DNA of 64,000 nucleotides from Photobacterium aquimaris (GCF_002954455.1 NZ_MSCC01000001.1:1363679-1427678), one strand, 5' to 3'; positions 53,118 to 62,818 are shown, counted from the stretch's first letter. A program made the numbers and translations. Notes: a model not told the origin generated them from the sequence alone.

Positions 53118-55253
53118 TTAGAAATCATAGTTAATATTAATACCAAAGTTACGCCCAGGCTGACTACGTCGCTCAATACCATTAGTGGTCTTGTTAGCCC
53201 CTGCCATATCTTGATACTGCCAATATTCTTTATCTAGCGCATTAAACAGGCCAGCTCGTACAGTCATGTCTTTTACTGGGTGGTAATAAGTCGTTAAGTC
53301 CACAACCGTGTAGCCAGCTACGTTAAGGTTATTTTTATCTTGCCAATTATCTTTAGCCGCAACCATGGTTACATCTAATGCCGTACCCCATGTTTCATTT
53401 GGCGCATCATAACCAATACCTACCACAGACGTTAATGGTGCAATGGTATCTAGCGTTTTTCCTGTTTGCTTATCTTCGCCATCTTGATAAGCAATGCTCG
53501 CTTTGGCATAAGTACCCATTGGTGCGTTAATAATTTCATCAAGCCATAAATTAGCAGATAACTCTGCACCATAAATACTTGCTTTTTCTACATTTTCATT
53601 AGTTGTTGTTTTAAAGTTATTCACTTCAGTTGTTACTTCTTGAATAAAATTAGAATAATCATTATAGAAAACAGAACCCGTTACATTACCTACATGGTTT
53701 TCAGCACGGAAACCTAACTCGTAAGAATTACTTTCTTCTGGTTTAAGATTCGGATTAGAGACAATCTTATAACCATGTGCTTGATTATCTTTATCGTAAT
53801 ACATTTCATATAGTGTCGGTGCTCTGAAGCCCTGACTGTATTGAGCGTAAGTACTAAATTTATTGGTCCAATGATAAACAGCACCTAAACGACCAGTAAA
53901 TGCATCACTATCATGATCTTTTAAACCAGAATCGGCATCAGGCTTAGCTTTAAACTCGTCATAACGCACGCCAGCTGTCACTACAACTTTATCATTCAAC
54001 AAGAAAATTTGATCTTGAATAAATACGCCGCGTTTTTCAGATTTTGCTGTTGGTACTTCGGTTGGGCCGGGTTTTGAAGTGCCTTTATCTAAGTTATAGT
54101 CGATATAATTTAGATCAAACTTATCATTAATAACTGTCGCGCCATATGTCAGTTGGTGGCGTGATTGCGCCAACTCAATCGATTTAGCAAACTGAATATC
54201 AAATTGCGTACTGGTGTCTTTACCTTCACGATAACGGTTACGATCACCAAGCCTATCAGTATGATCATAATTATCATGCTGGCTACGTTGTTGCTGCCAA
54301 TTGAGTTGCCATTTCAGTGAATCAAACATCACATTTTCAGCTAACCACTCATGTTCAAAACCAAAGCGTTTGCGAGAGTCTTCATCGTCACCACGGGTTT
54401 TAGTATAAGTAAAGCCGGGCGCTATCGTATAACCATCACGCGATAAAATATCACCATTCGCATTACGTGTGTAATACTCCCCTGTGAAACCAATACGGTT
54501 AGCATTGTTTATTTGATAGAAAGCTTTAGCTAATACGTTATGCGATTCAATATTTAATGGATCAGCCGATTTACGTGTGACACCTTTGCTATCATCATGG
54601 GTATTATAAGCATCGGTTTCATGCCCATTACGGTAGGTATAGATGAACATTGTTTCCAAGTCACCGATTTGTTTTGCAGCCTCTACGCCTAATTTATATT
54701 GATCATCGGCACTGGCATAGCCACTTTTCAAGCCTACATGTGATGTTTCACCTTGTAATAAATCTTCAGGATTTTTGGTACGCATAATCACAGTACCACC
54801 TAAAGCATCACTGCCATAAAGTGTCGATGTCGGTCCTTTGTTAACTTCAATCGCTGTTAGCGTATCAATTTCATAGTTATTACTATTTTTACGCATCGCA
54901 TCTGCACCAGGATTATAAGATGCAGGCTGTTCAACTCCATCGACTAATACTTTAACGCGACTGCCTTTCATGCCTCGAATGGTAATATCTTCCATACCAA
55001 ATCGACCATGACCATTAACAGACACACCAGGTTCGTATTTCAATGCTTGCTTGACGTCTGTAGCGAGGTTTTTATTCATTTGTTCAGACGTTATTTTAGC
55101 GATTGAAGCTGGTATGTTTTTTATCGCTTCTTCTGTTCGAGTACCTGAAACAACAATTTCATCAAATTGAGAAACGCTATCTTGCGCAAAAAGTGATGGT
55201 GAAGAAAATGCCATAACGAGCGAGCTGGCGATAAGTGTTAGTTGCTTATTCAT
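53118..55253 (-). CDS. TonB-dependent haem/haemoglobin receptor (HutA-like)
   Basis: Outer-membrane iron-source receptor of about 711 residues. A signal peptide (MNKQLTLIASSLVMAFSSPS then LFA) precedes the TonB box (DEIVVSG), the plug domain (about 45-160, with VKVLVDGVEQPASYNPGAD and GPTSTLYGSDALGGTV), and a 22-strand barrel ending in Phe. FRAPTLYEMY and NPNLKPEESNSYELGFR mark the haem/haemoglobin/transferrin receptor family. The ATG at 55253 has GGGA five bases upstream and is preferred to an upstream codon. A strong Fur box lies about 60 bases in front, so iron repression is expected. Confidence 0.9.
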   Translation of the reverse strand: MNKQLTLIASSLVMAFSSPSLFAQDSVSQFDEIVVSGTRTEEAIKNIPASIAKITSEQMNKNLATDVKQALKYEPGVSVNGHGRFGMEDITIRGMKGSRVKVLVDGVEQPASYNPGADAMRKNSNNYEIDTLTAIEVNKGPTSTLYGSDALGGTVIMRTKNPEDLLQGETSHVGLKSGYASADDQYKLGVEAAKQIGDLETMFIYTYRNGHETDAYNTHDDSKGVTRKSADPLNIESHNVLAKAFYQINNANRIGFTGEYYTRNANGDILSRDGYTIAPGFTYTKTRGDDEDSRKRFGFEHEWLAENVMFDSLKWQLNWQQQRSQHDNYDHTDRLGDRNRYREGKDTSTQFDIQFAKSIELAQSRHQLTYGATVINDKFDLNYIDYNLDKGTSKPGPTEVPTAKSEKRGVFIQDQIFLLNDKVVVTAGVRYDEFKAKPDADSGLKDHDSDAFTGRLGAVYHWTNKFSTYAQYSQGFRAPTLYEMYYDKDNQAHGYKIVSNPNLKPEESNSYELGFRAENHVGNVTGSVFYNDYSNFIQEVTTEVNNFKTTTNENVEKASIYGAELSANLWLDEIINAPMGTYAKASIAYQDGEDKQTGKTLDTIAPLTSVVGIGYDAPNETWGTALDVTMVAAKDNWQDKNNLNVAGYTVVDLTTYYHPVKDMTVRAGLFNALDKEYWQYQDMAGANKTTNGIERRSQPGRNFGININYDF

Positions 55254-55310
55254 AATTCCCTGCTTTAACAAAAATCCAACGATACGGTTCGATGATGATT
55301 ATACGCACCA

Positions 55311-55336
55311 AAATGATAATTACTATCATTATCATT
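55311..55336 (-). promoter_or_regulatory. Fur box of the haem receptor gene
   Basis: AATGATAATTACTATCATTA followed by TCATT matches the repeated hexamer pattern of Fur sites (GATAAT / ATTATC) closely. It lies in the right place for repression. Confidence 0.8.
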
Positions 55337-55439
55337 CAACTATCAGGAAATAGGTTTACAAAATAAGCAGTTGTTTAGCCACATAAAAACTAAGGAAAAC
55401 GTCGAAATATTCATCAATAATACGCAGATATAATAAAAA

Positions 55440-55561
55440 AACTCATATCACACCTAATATGCTTGCATGTCCTTATTGGGATTGTTAGTATGCGCGCTCG
55501 TTTTACGACGCTAAGTAAGGTCGCATTACTTAGTGAATTATTAAATCAAAGAGTATTGATT
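55440..55561 (+). promoter_or_regulatory. possible autoregulatory leader of rplY (L25)
   Basis: The 5' region of rplY holds a short stem GCG-TCG / CGA-CGC with a five-base loop and one bulge (55494-55511), flanked by AGTA on the left and TAAGTA on the right. This resembles loop E of 5S rRNA, the natural L25 site. Gamma-proteobacterial L25 leaders are known. The fit is by eye only. Confidence 0.4.
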
Positions 55562-55840
55562 ATGAAATTTAATGCAACTGTACGTACAGACCTTGGTAAA
55601 GGTGCGAGCCGCCGCCTACGTCTTACTGATCACTTCCCTGCAATCGTTTACGGTGGCGAAGCTGCACCAGTAGCTATCACTCTTAAGCACAGTGATATCA
55701 TCAACCAAATGGATAAGCCTGAGTTCTACGAAGGTTTTGTTCTTGTAATCGATGGCCAGGAAGTTAAGGTTAAGCCTCAAGACATCCAACGTCACGTGTA
55801 CAAGCCAAAGGTTGAGCACATGGACTTTAAACGCATCTAA
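55562..55840 (+). CDS. rplY: 50S ribosomal protein L25
   Basis: The 92-residue ribosomal protein that binds 5S rRNA. It lines up with E. coli L25 throughout: [20 protein letters not shown], the middle [17 protein letters not shown] and the C-terminal [20 protein letters not shown]. The start is MKFNAT at 55562, with AAAGAG eight bases upstream. The frame is open for 33 codons further upstream, but these are not conserved in L25 and probably form the leader. Monocistronic, with a strong terminator. Confidence 0.95.
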   Translation: MKFNATVRTDLGKGASRRLRLTDHFPAIVYGGEAAPVAITLKHSDIINQMDKPEFYEGFVLVIDGQEVKVKPQDIQRHVYKPKVEHMDFKRI

Positions 55841-55862
55841 TTGCGTGTTCATAAAACTCTTC

Positions 55863-55891
55863 AAAAAAGCACTCTACGGAGTGCTTTTTTT
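55863..55891. terminator. bidirectional terminator of rplY
   Basis: Perfect arms AAAAAAGCACTC / GAGTGCTTTTTT around TACG. It overlaps the last codons of the converging DUF1289 gene. Confidence 0.9.
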
Positions 55892-56176
55892 ATACCCACC
55901 TTTCTCAAAGTCATTGAATATAAATGGTTGTTGAGGTGATTGAACATCAGCTTCTTGAGGGTTATTTTGCTGTTGTTTACGCCGCATTATTCGCACATAC
56001 CGCTGCCGACATAATTTTATGACCTTTATTTTTTGATCTGCCGTCATCTGCTGCCAATAAAAACGTTCATCACGACTACGATAACATCCTTTGCAATAGC
56101 CTCGATTATTGACCTGACAACAGCCAACACAAGGACTGGGCACATCAAAAAATCCAGTTGCTCCATATTTCTCCAC
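55874..56176 (-). CDS. DUF1289 family protein
   Basis: A 100-residue protein with the DUF1289 cysteine motif: SPCVGCCQVNNRGYCKGCYR, then the R-x-x-x-E/R-x-Y-W segment and many Arg/Lys. It presumably binds a metal. The start is a GTG, since the frame has no ATG, and it has only a weak SD, so the exact N-terminus is uncertain. The last codons overlap the rplY terminator. Function unknown. Confidence 0.75.
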   Translation of the reverse strand: MEKYGATGFFDVPSPCVGCCQVNNRGYCKGCYRSRDERFYWQQMTADQKIKVIKLCRQRYVRIMRRKQQQNNPQEADVQSPQQPFIFNDFEKGGYKKSTP

Positions 56177-56435
56177 TCTTTAACGGTTCCTGCTGTATTT
56201 ATTTAGCATAATCTATTCTATATCAACTGTATTTAAATCGTACAAACCCACGCGTTTTGTTAAAAATATTAAAGCAACATATTTATTAAAAGTATTATTT
56301 GTTATTTTACCATGTTGATTTTTAGTCACTAGTTCTGCTAAGGTTAATTACATTATCACGGTAGATAACAATTTATTTATTGATTAAATACATTATTTGT
56401 CTCTTATATAATTAATGTATGAACTGGAGGGAACC

Positions 56436-56753
56436 ATGGATTTTTTTGTACCATTGGCTAAAGATGTTGATCAAGCACAGTCTGTTTACTCATCAATTGC
56501 AGAGCATGTTTCAGCACCGACACCTACGAATGACAAACGTATTCAAAAGTTAGTTTGGACCCATGAAGGCATTGAATGTATCGGTGAAGTTGGGAAATTA
56601 CCCCCTGAGATTTTTCGCGCTGACGATGAGATTTTAGCTATTTTTGAGTGTGATAATGTCTATAAAATTTGTACTCAAAACCGCGGTGTAATTAATTTCG
56701 ATCCAATTCTAGCAACAGTTGATGCTGTAAAGAACGTCATTTACTTTGATTAA
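56436..56753 (+). CDS. small acidic conserved-looking protein, unknown
   Basis: A 105-residue soluble acidic protein I do not recognise. It has a strong SD (GGAGGGAACC before the ATG at 56436), which decides for this start over an ATG seven codons upstream. A central WTHEGIECIGEVGKLPPEIF and terminal VINFDPILATVDAVKNV look like a compact alpha/beta domain. No signal or membrane segment. A terminator follows directly, and polB converges on it. Confidence 0.7.
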   Translation: MDFFVPLAKDVDQAQSVYSSIAEHVSAPTPTNDKRIQKLVWTHEGIECIGEVGKLPPEIFRADDEILAIFECDNVYKICTQNRGVINFDPILATVDAVKNVIYFD

Positions 56754-56771
56754 ATAACTGTTGTTAAAATA

Positions 56772-56803
56772 GAAACGCGCCTCTAATTACGGCGCGTTTT
56801 ATT
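56772..56803. terminator. bidirectional terminator
   Basis: AAACGCGCC and GGCGCGTTT arms with A/T runs, between the small acidic protein gene and polB. Confidence 0.85.
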
Positions 56804-56809
56804 TTGTTA

Positions 56810-59194
56810 TTAAAAAAGACCTAACTGTGGTGCAGTTATATTATCAAACGACTTTCCAATAAAAATAAGAATACCATCAGCAACAGGTTTTAATTGTTTC
56901 TCTAAATAATGATTATAATCAATAGCACTTTGACGATATTCAACGGGCTCAGCACCTGATGTGGTAAATATATATTCTATCGCACCTTTGTTTTGGTACT
57001 GTAAAGGCCGTCCTAATTTCGCATTCATCTCATCTGCTAATCGTGCAGCACGAACCTGTGGCGGAATATTTTTCTGATAATCATCTAAATTACGCCGTAA
57101 ACGCTTTCGATACACTAATTGATCATCAAACTCGCCGGCCAAGGTACGATTGGTGTAGTCACGAATATAATCATCAACATTCTGATCATGGAATACCATT
57201 GAATACAGTGTTTGCTGAAAGTGTTGAGCGAGTGGCGTCCAATCAGTACGTACTGTTTCTAAACCTTTAAAAACCATTTGTTCAACATCACCACGCCAAA
57301 CTAATCCTGCGTAGCGTTTTTTACTGCCTGTTTCTTGGCCGCGAATTGTTGGCATTAAGAACTTGTGATAATGGGTTTCATATTCAATTTCAAGGGCTGA
57401 TACTAACCCATATTGTTGTTGAAGATGCTGCTGCCACCATTGATTGATATGATCCACTAAAGCATTGCCAATGATATTAGCGTCTATTTGAGAATGGTTC
57501 TTTTTAAGTGATACAAACGTTGAATCTGTATCCCCATAAATCACCTCATAACCTTTTTCTTCAATCAACTCACGGGTTAACTTCATAATTTCATGGCCAC
57601 GCATGGTAATTGATGACGCTAAACGGTGATCGAAAAAACGACAACCTGATGAACCTAAAACACCATAAAACGAGTTCATAATGATCTTAATCGCTTGTGA
57701 GAAAGCTTTATCGCCATCACGTTTAGCACGATCACGTGCCGCCCATAACGACTCAATCATTTCAGGTAAAAAATGTCGCGTTCGATGGAACTGACCACCA
57801 CGAAAGCCAGCAATAGCTTGATGTTCAGCTTTACCCTCTTCTAATAATAAGCCTTCAACTAACCCCATTGGATCGATTCTAAACGAGCGAATAATTGATG
57901 GATACAGTGACTTAAAATCTAATACCAATACCGAATCATAAAGACCTGGCTTAGAATCCATCACATAACCGCCAGGGCTAGCTATCCAATTTTCACTTTC
58001 TAGGTTAGGCGCGATATATCCAGCTCGGTGTAGTTGTGGCATATAAAGATTAGTAAATGCGGCAACTGAACCACCAATGCGATCCAGTTCAACCCCTGTA
58101 AGACGGCTACGTTCTATGGCAAATTCTAATAAATGGGTATGTTTAAAAATACGCGTGACGAGTTTACAGTCTTGAAGGTTATATTTAGCCAACGATAATT
58201 TATCATGCTTAAACATATGGTTAATTTCAGCCATACGATCATGCACGTTATGAATCGCTTTACCTTCACCTAATAATTCTTGTGCGACAGCTTCTAAGGA
58301 CCATGAACGAAAATTGTAAGTCGCCGTCTTTAACGTATCAATACCATCCATCACCACACGACCGGGAACACTGATAAAGCCTTGATTGACATTTTGAGTC
58401 GAGCGACGATAGTGTGGCGTTTGTTTACCTCGGCCAATGCGAAGATTGATCTTATTCCATTCTGCGCGATGCAGTAATAGACGAAAATCAAAATCAATCA
58501 CATTCCAGCCAATGACGATGTCAGGATCATACTCAATAAACCATGATTCTAATGCCAACAATAACGCTTTTTCGTCTGTTACCCATTCAATAAATAGCTC
58601 ATCATTCGCTTGATAATCAGCAGGCTGTTCTCCAACCATGATGATACGACTATCCATCTCACTGTGCATACCGATTGAATACAAAACCCCTTTTTCTGAA
58701 CACTCAATATCTAACGATACTAAGGCTAAATCAGGAATGTAATCAGCCGCTTTAGCTTTGGCAAACAATACATCATGGTAGCCATTACGTGATTTAACAT
58801 CGCCAGTAAACATTAAGCTACCGCGAATAAAACGCTCCATCAAAAAGCGATCGGCCAATCGAATATCCGCTTCAAACGGCTTAATGCCCTCAGCCTGCAA
58901 ACATTTGCTGATAATAAGATTGTCACGGACCGTGTCGCTATAACACCCCACGACTTGTTGATGTTGAAATGTTTTAAGAGCTAATGGTTTCCATTGCACC
59001 GCAATATTAGCCGCGCGAATAATTTCCATGGCTTGCTGCTGCTGACTCGCACAGATAAAAAGAACCGGTTTATCACCAACAATCGATAATCGATAAGGAC
59101 CGGTGGCCGTTTTCACCCACAGAACAATTTCCGTTTGTCCTTTAATATCTCGACTTTGACGAGTTAATACAAACCCAGTTGAATGTGACAGCAA
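56810..59194 (-). CDS. polB: DNA polymerase II
   Basis: SOS-linked family B DNA polymerase with 3'-5' exonuclease activity. The 794 residues align with E. coli PolB. The exonuclease I motif is LDIECS (about 161-166) and the polymerase motif A is LDFKSLYPSI. IMNSFYGVLG and motif C YGDTDST follow. The C-terminal QLGLF binds the beta clamp. The start is a TTG: the frame has a stop four codons upstream and no ATG, and GAGG lies five bases before the TTG. No LexA box is obvious, although E. coli polB is SOS-regulated. Confidence 0.95.
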   Translation of the reverse strand: MLSHSTGFVLTRQSRDIKGQTEIVLWVKTATGPYRLSIVGDKPVLFICASQQQQAMEIIRAANIAVQWKPLALKTFQHQQVVGCYSDTVRDNLIISKCLQAEGIKPFEADIRLADRFLMERFIRGSLMFTGDVKSRNGYHDVLFAKAKAADYIPDLALVSLDIECSEKGVLYSIGMHSEMDSRIIMVGEQPADYQANDELFIEWVTDEKALLLALESWFIEYDPDIVIGWNVIDFDFRLLLHRAEWNKINLRIGRGKQTPHYRRSTQNVNQGFISVPGRVVMDGIDTLKTATYNFRSWSLEAVAQELLGEGKAIHNVHDRMAEINHMFKHDKLSLAKYNLQDCKLVTRIFKHTHLLEFAIERSRLTGVELDRIGGSVAAFTNLYMPQLHRAGYIAPNLESENWIASPGGYVMDSKPGLYDSVLVLDFKSLYPSIIRSFRIDPMGLVEGLLLEEGKAEHQAIAGFRGGQFHRTRHFLPEMIESLWAARDRAKRDGDKAFSQAIKIIMNSFYGVLGSSGCRFFDHRLASSITMRGHEIMKLTRELIEEKGYEVIYGDTDSTFVSLKKNHSQIDANIIGNALVDHINQWWQQHLQQQYGLVSALEIEYETHYHKFLMPTIRGQETGSKKRYAGLVWRGDVEQMVFKGLETVRTDWTPLAQHFQQTLYSMVFHDQNVDDYIRDYTNRTLAGEFDDQLVYRKRLRRNLDDYQKNIPPQVRAARLADEMNAKLGRPLQYQNKGAIEYIFTTSGAEPVEYRQSAIDYNHYLEKQLKPVADGILIFIGKSFDNITAPQLGLF

Positions 59195-59231
59195 AGAAAC
59201 CTCAATCTACTTTAATATGACAATAACAGCG

Positions 59232-60002
59232 TTAACCTATTTTTCGTTCAATTTGATTAAACTCATTCACAATCCACCCCCCCCATTGCGATAACAAAAA
59301 TAATGAGGCTTTTTTAGGGACTACCGGACCATTAATTAACACAAATAGTCGTTCAATCTCGGTTGTTTTATCAGGGTAAACTGTTAAGAAATAATCTGCA
59401 CACTGTTGATCGGTATAAGCCCAACCATCAATGCGACATGCTACCAACATAAAGCAGCTTCTAAGCATTTTTTTACCCGCACGGCGACAGTACGTTTGAT
59501 ACTCAACCATGCTTATTGTGCGCCTAATTTGCTGCTGCATAGTCTCTAAAAAAGCGGCTATATCATCGTTAAAGACTTTTGAGATCTCCCAACATGGTTC
59601 AAAATAACCAAATTGTTCACCAAGGTTAGTTCCGTATAAACAGACACTGCAATGTTTTAGCCAAAAACCCCACTTAAAGATTGCGGTAATAGAGAGCACT
59701 TCATCAAGCAATAACCATGTAATATCAATATTGGTAACAACAGGATAATGCTGCTGTAAATTCTGACACACAACGGCGATACGATGTTGTTCTACCGCTG
59801 TCAATGGCGCTGTTATCACCACTGTAAGGTTAAGATCAGAACATCCCTTTGTTGCCTGTCGGTAAGCGATACTACCATTTAGATAAATACTGTGTAATGT
59901 CTCCACTTGCGCCTGTAAATCTGTCACAGCTGCCACCAGCAATGGCATAAAATCTAATTGAAAAGCGATTTGATTATCCAAACAAGGTAAAAACTTAGCC
60001 AC
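59232..60002 (-). CDS. nucleotidyltransferase-fold protein (degenerate catalytic pair)
   Basis: A 256-residue protein. The N-terminus carries the nucleotidyltransferase loop LNGSIAYRQATKGCSDLNLT (41-60): Gly-Ser at 43-44 and Asp56, but Asn58 where the second acidic residue normally is. A further acidic residue (Asp93) fits the third position. The C-terminal helical region resembles aminoglycoside adenylyltransferase-type proteins. The change at Asn58 may reduce metal binding. It lies 37 bases upstream of polB on the same strand, so co-transcription is possible. Substrate unknown. Confidence 0.6.
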   Translation of the reverse strand: MAKFLPCLDNQIAFQLDFMPLLVAAVTDLQAQVETLHSIYLNGSIAYRQATKGCSDLNLTVVITAPLTAVEQHRIAVVCQNLQQHYPVVTNIDITWLLLDEVLSITAIFKWGFWLKHCSVCLYGTNLGEQFGYFEPCWEISKVFNDDIAAFLETMQQQIRRTISMVEYQTYCRRAGKKMLRSCFMLVACRIDGWAYTDQQCADYFLTVYPDKTTEIERLFVLINGPVVPKKASLFLLSQWGGWIVNEFNQIERKIG

Positions 60003-60217
60003 AACATCTACTCATCACATAACCTACCTATATTAATGACAATATTAACGACAATTATTATCTTTTTTTGTCATTAACTTACCCTATAAAGCCTATTTTT
60101 ATCGACACCCTCTCGATACCAAATGCATTAGAATCAACCATTGTCGCTAAATATCGCATATTCCAAGGGTTTCGGTATAATAACATCACTACACATAGAT
60201 AGAGATCAATCAGTATC

Positions 60218-60544
60218 ATGGAAACAGAAAACCTTATGTCATACGATGATGTTATTGACGTTGCATACGATATTTTTCTAGAAATGGCAGCGGATAACTT
60301 AGAGCCAGCAGACGTATTACTATTTACGATGCAATTTGATGATCGTGGTGCAGCTGAAGTTGTTGAAACTCGTGATGACTGGGAAGAACATCTTGCTTGT
60401 GAAATTGATAAAGATCTTTACGCGGAAGTGTGTGTTGGTCTAGTTAACGAAGAAAATGACGAACTTGATGATGTTTTCGCTCGTTTACTGATCAGCCGCG
60501 ATCCTGAGAACAAAGGCTGTCATATTTTATGGAAGCGTGACTAA
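60218..60544 (+). CDS. yciU: HI1450/YciU-family acidic protein (putative dsDNA mimic)
   Basis: A 108-residue, strongly acidic protein of the DUF440/HI1450 family, proposed to mimic double-stranded DNA and to contact HU-like proteins. AYDIFLEMAADNLEPADVLL, DDWEEHLACEIDKDLYAEV and the terminal ISRDPENKGCHILWKR align with E. coli YciU. The first ATG (GAGA about ten bases upstream) is used; a second Met seven codons in is possible. Monocistronic, with an unusually long terminator stem. Confidence 0.9.
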   Translation: METENLMSYDDVIDVAYDIFLEMAADNLEPADVLLFTMQFDDRGAAEVVETRDDWEEHLACEIDKDLYAEVCVGLVNEENDELDDVFARLLISRDPENKGCHILWKRD

Positions 60545-60565
60545 GTTCAAACGCTGCTCCATATA

Positions 60566-60630
60566 AAAAGGCGCGGAATATACTATCAACTAGAGATTTA
60601 CTCTTTTGAAAGTTATATTCCGCGCCTTTT
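60566..60630. terminator. bidirectional terminator with 17-base perfect arms
   Basis: AAAAGGCGCGGAATATA (60566-60582) and TATATTCCGCGCCTTTT (60614-60630) are perfect complements, between yciU and emrD. Confidence 0.9.
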
Positions 60631-60664
60631 ATTGTACTAACACTATAATTAACACTTAAAGCGA

Positions 60665-61879
60665 TTAGCTAGCCAAAATAGTTGTATCTTGTTTACTGTA
60701 ACGGATCCACCACAAACTCATCACCACGATAATTGCCATTACTGTCATCACAACACCTAAGCTAAATTGACTTTGTGCACTCATAAATGATGCCGCTAAT
60801 GTTGCAGCGCCAGCACCAACGTTTTGTAGTCCGCCCAGTACAGCCCCTGCTGTTCCTGCATGATTAGGAAAAGGTTGCACTGCCGCAGTCGTTGCAACGG
60901 GCGCTAACATACCAGTACCAACAAAATACAAAAATGCACCGCCGATCAAACTCGTCACTGTTACTAAGCCAGCAAAACCAGGAATGATAATCGTCACCGC
61001 ACCCAATACCAATGCAATCATGCCGATAACTAATACGCGATCAATACCTAAACGTCGAACTAAACGGCCTGATAACCACGCTCCACCTAAGTAACCTGGT
61101 AATGGTAAAATAAACAACCAACTTACCGTAATTGGGTCTAATTTCAATACACTACCAAGTAATACCCCTGCTGATGCTTCAAATACTGCAATACCTGCAA
61201 ATGTTGCAATAAGACAAATAACATAGCCTTGAAAACGACGATTACTTAATACATAACGGTAGCTCACCAATACACGCTCTGCATGACGTTTTTCTGGTGG
61301 TAATGTTTCGCTAAAAAATTTCATCATTGCAACAGTAACAGCTGCACCAAACACTAACAGAAATCCGTAAACTGATTCCCAGCCTAAATGTTTAGAAAGG
61401 TAGCCGCCCAAAACTGGTGCGATCAGTGGAGATAAAATAACCCCCATACTAATTAAACTATTCGCTTGGTGTAAATCATCACCATCATAGCTATCACGCG
61501 GTACAGTACGGCACATTGCACCACTACAACCAGTACCACATCCTTGAATAAAGGTCGCAACTAAAAACCAGTGAAAATTTGATGATAATAATGTACCAAT
61601 AGTACCAATAAGAAAAATAACCATGCCCGATATAATCACTGGGCGACGGCCAATACGATCAGATAATGGACCATAAATAAACTGTGATAACCCATAAGGA
61701 ATTAGGTATACAGCCATTACTGCTTGTAAGTATGCGGATTTTACAGAAAAAAATGTTGCCATGTCAGGAATTGCTGGCACATACATTGTCTGTGTCATTT
61801 GCCCAACAGCAACCAAAATAATGAGTAGAAGTAATACTTTACTCATGCCACTAGCCGAAGATTGCTTAATCACAACCAT
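60665..61879 (-). CDS. emrD: multidrug exporter EmrD
   Basis: A 404-residue, twelve-helix DHA1 exporter close to E. coli EmrD (uncouplers, detergents, biocides). VAVGQMTQTMYVPAIPDMA in helix 1, YGPLSDRIGRRPVI in loop 2-3 and FPNHAGTAGAVLGGLQNVGA near the end match it well. The start is uncertain: ATG at 61879 with GAGGG only two bases before it, or a GTG two codons in (61873) at a better spacing. Monocistronic. Confidence 0.9.
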   Translation of the reverse strand: MVVIKQSSASGMSKVLLLLIILVAVGQMTQTMYVPAIPDMATFFSVKSAYLQAVMAVYLIPYGLSQFIYGPLSDRIGRRPVIISGMVIFLIGTIGTLLSSNFHWFLVATFIQGCGTGCSGAMCRTVPRDSYDGDDLHQANSLISMGVILSPLIAPVLGGYLSKHLGWESVYGFLLVFGAAVTVAMMKFFSETLPPEKRHAERVLVSYRYVLSNRRFQGYVICLIATFAGIAVFEASAGVLLGSVLKLDPITVSWLFILPLPGYLGGAWLSGRLVRRLGIDRVLVIGMIALVLGAVTIIIPGFAGLVTVTSLIGGAFLYFVGTGMLAPVATTAAVQPFPNHAGTAGAVLGGLQNVGAGAATLAASFMSAQSQFSLGVVMTVMAIIVVMSLWWIRYSKQDTTILAS

Positions 61880-62221
61880 CACCCTCAAAAAGATTAATAT
61901 TGTACGTTAATTATTAGTAATCAACATATTAAGAAAGAAGAAAAATATAGAATAGAGTATCTCTGCTATTTAAGACGAAGTATGTTCGTTTAAATAGTAT
62001 CTATGCCTGTAAAATAAGCGCAAATAGTAATCTTCTGATCAATAACTAACAAGAGAATATTAACCATGAAAGCACGATAGTTTATTATCAATTGCATTAG
62101 AAAAACTAATGCTGAATAAATGGCAGGGATAACAGCTATTTTTAGTCAAAAAAAGCCCCGTAATAGGTTCATTTCAGTCACAATGAAAATATTACGGGGC
62201 TACTTAATTCTAACGCTATCA
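61880..62221. other. 342-base intergenic region, no gene seen
   Basis: Holds an imperfect 13-base inverted repeat (61966-61978 / 61985-61997; arms around CTATTTAA / TTTAAATAG), a good SD followed by a four-codon frame (ATG AAA GCA CGA TAG near 62066), and the ribA terminator. I see no gene of normal size. Confidence 0.4.
62152..62203 (-). terminator. terminator of ribA with nested hairpin
   Basis: Outer arms AGCCCCGTAAT (62154-62164) / ATTACGGGGCT (62191-62201) and inner TTCATT / AATGAA. The A-run at 62147-62153 gives a U-tract on the minus strand. Confidence 0.9.
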
Positions 62222-62818
62222 TTAGTCAAACTTTAAACGATGTTTACCGTGTGAAGCCTTCACTTTCAAATAATGTTCATTACCGTCTTTCACATGTGCT
62301 TTAGTACCAACAACTTCAATAATATTGATGCCGTGTTGTTCTAAATCACAAATCTTTTTAGGGTTATTGGTTACTAAACGTATTTCATTGATCCCTAATG
62401 CATTCAACATTTGGGCTGCTTCAGAGAATTCACGTAAGTCATCACCAAAACCAAGATGATTATTAGCCTCATAGGTATTCATACCTTGGCTCTGTAATTC
62501 ATACGCATCAATTTTATTATATAAACCGATGCCACGACCTTCTTGACGTAAATAAAGGATGATGCCGCCAACACTGCCCATTTTTTCGATAGTTTCATCA
62601 AGCTGCTCACCGCAATCACAACGCGAAGAATGAAACACATCGCCGGTTAAACATTCAGAATGCATACGAACCAGAGGAGCCAGCGTTTTATCTGCGCCTT
62701 TAAAAATAATAGCAACGTGCTCTTTGCCTGATTCAAGACCATTGAACGAAAGCAATTCAGCGGGGATATTGCTGTTAAGACCTACTTTAAAAGGCACTCT
62801 TGCCCTAACATTTACCAT
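62222..62818 (-). CDS. ribA: GTP cyclohydrolase II
   Basis: First step of riboflavin synthesis from GTP. The 198-residue protein carries the zinc ligands in [19 protein letters not shown] and the catalytic [15 protein letters not shown]; the C-terminus [16 protein letters not shown] is typical. The start is the ATG at 62818 with TTAGGAAG six bases upstream; an ATG five codons earlier has no SD. No FMN riboswitch is visible upstream. Stand-alone gene, as in E. coli. Confidence 0.93.
   Translation of the reverse strand: MVNVRARVPFKVGLNSNIPAELLSFNGLESGKEHVAIIFKGADKTLAPLVRMHSECLTGDVFHSSRCDCGEQLDETIEKMGSVGGIILYLRQEGRGIGLYNKIDAYELQSQGMNTYEANNHLGFGDDLREFSEAAQMLNALGINEIRLVTNNPKKICDLEQHGINIIEVVGTKAHVKDGNEHYLKVKASHGKHRLKFD

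Noticed and set aside
55463..55561. Extended N-terminus of L25 in the same frame
   Set aside because: These 33 codons are not part of L25 in relatives I recall. The ATG at 55562 has an SD and matches the known N-terminus.
61966..61997. Imperfect inverted repeat as a small RNA or terminator
   Set aside because: It has mismatches, no T-run and no promoter; kept only as a note in the intergenic entry.
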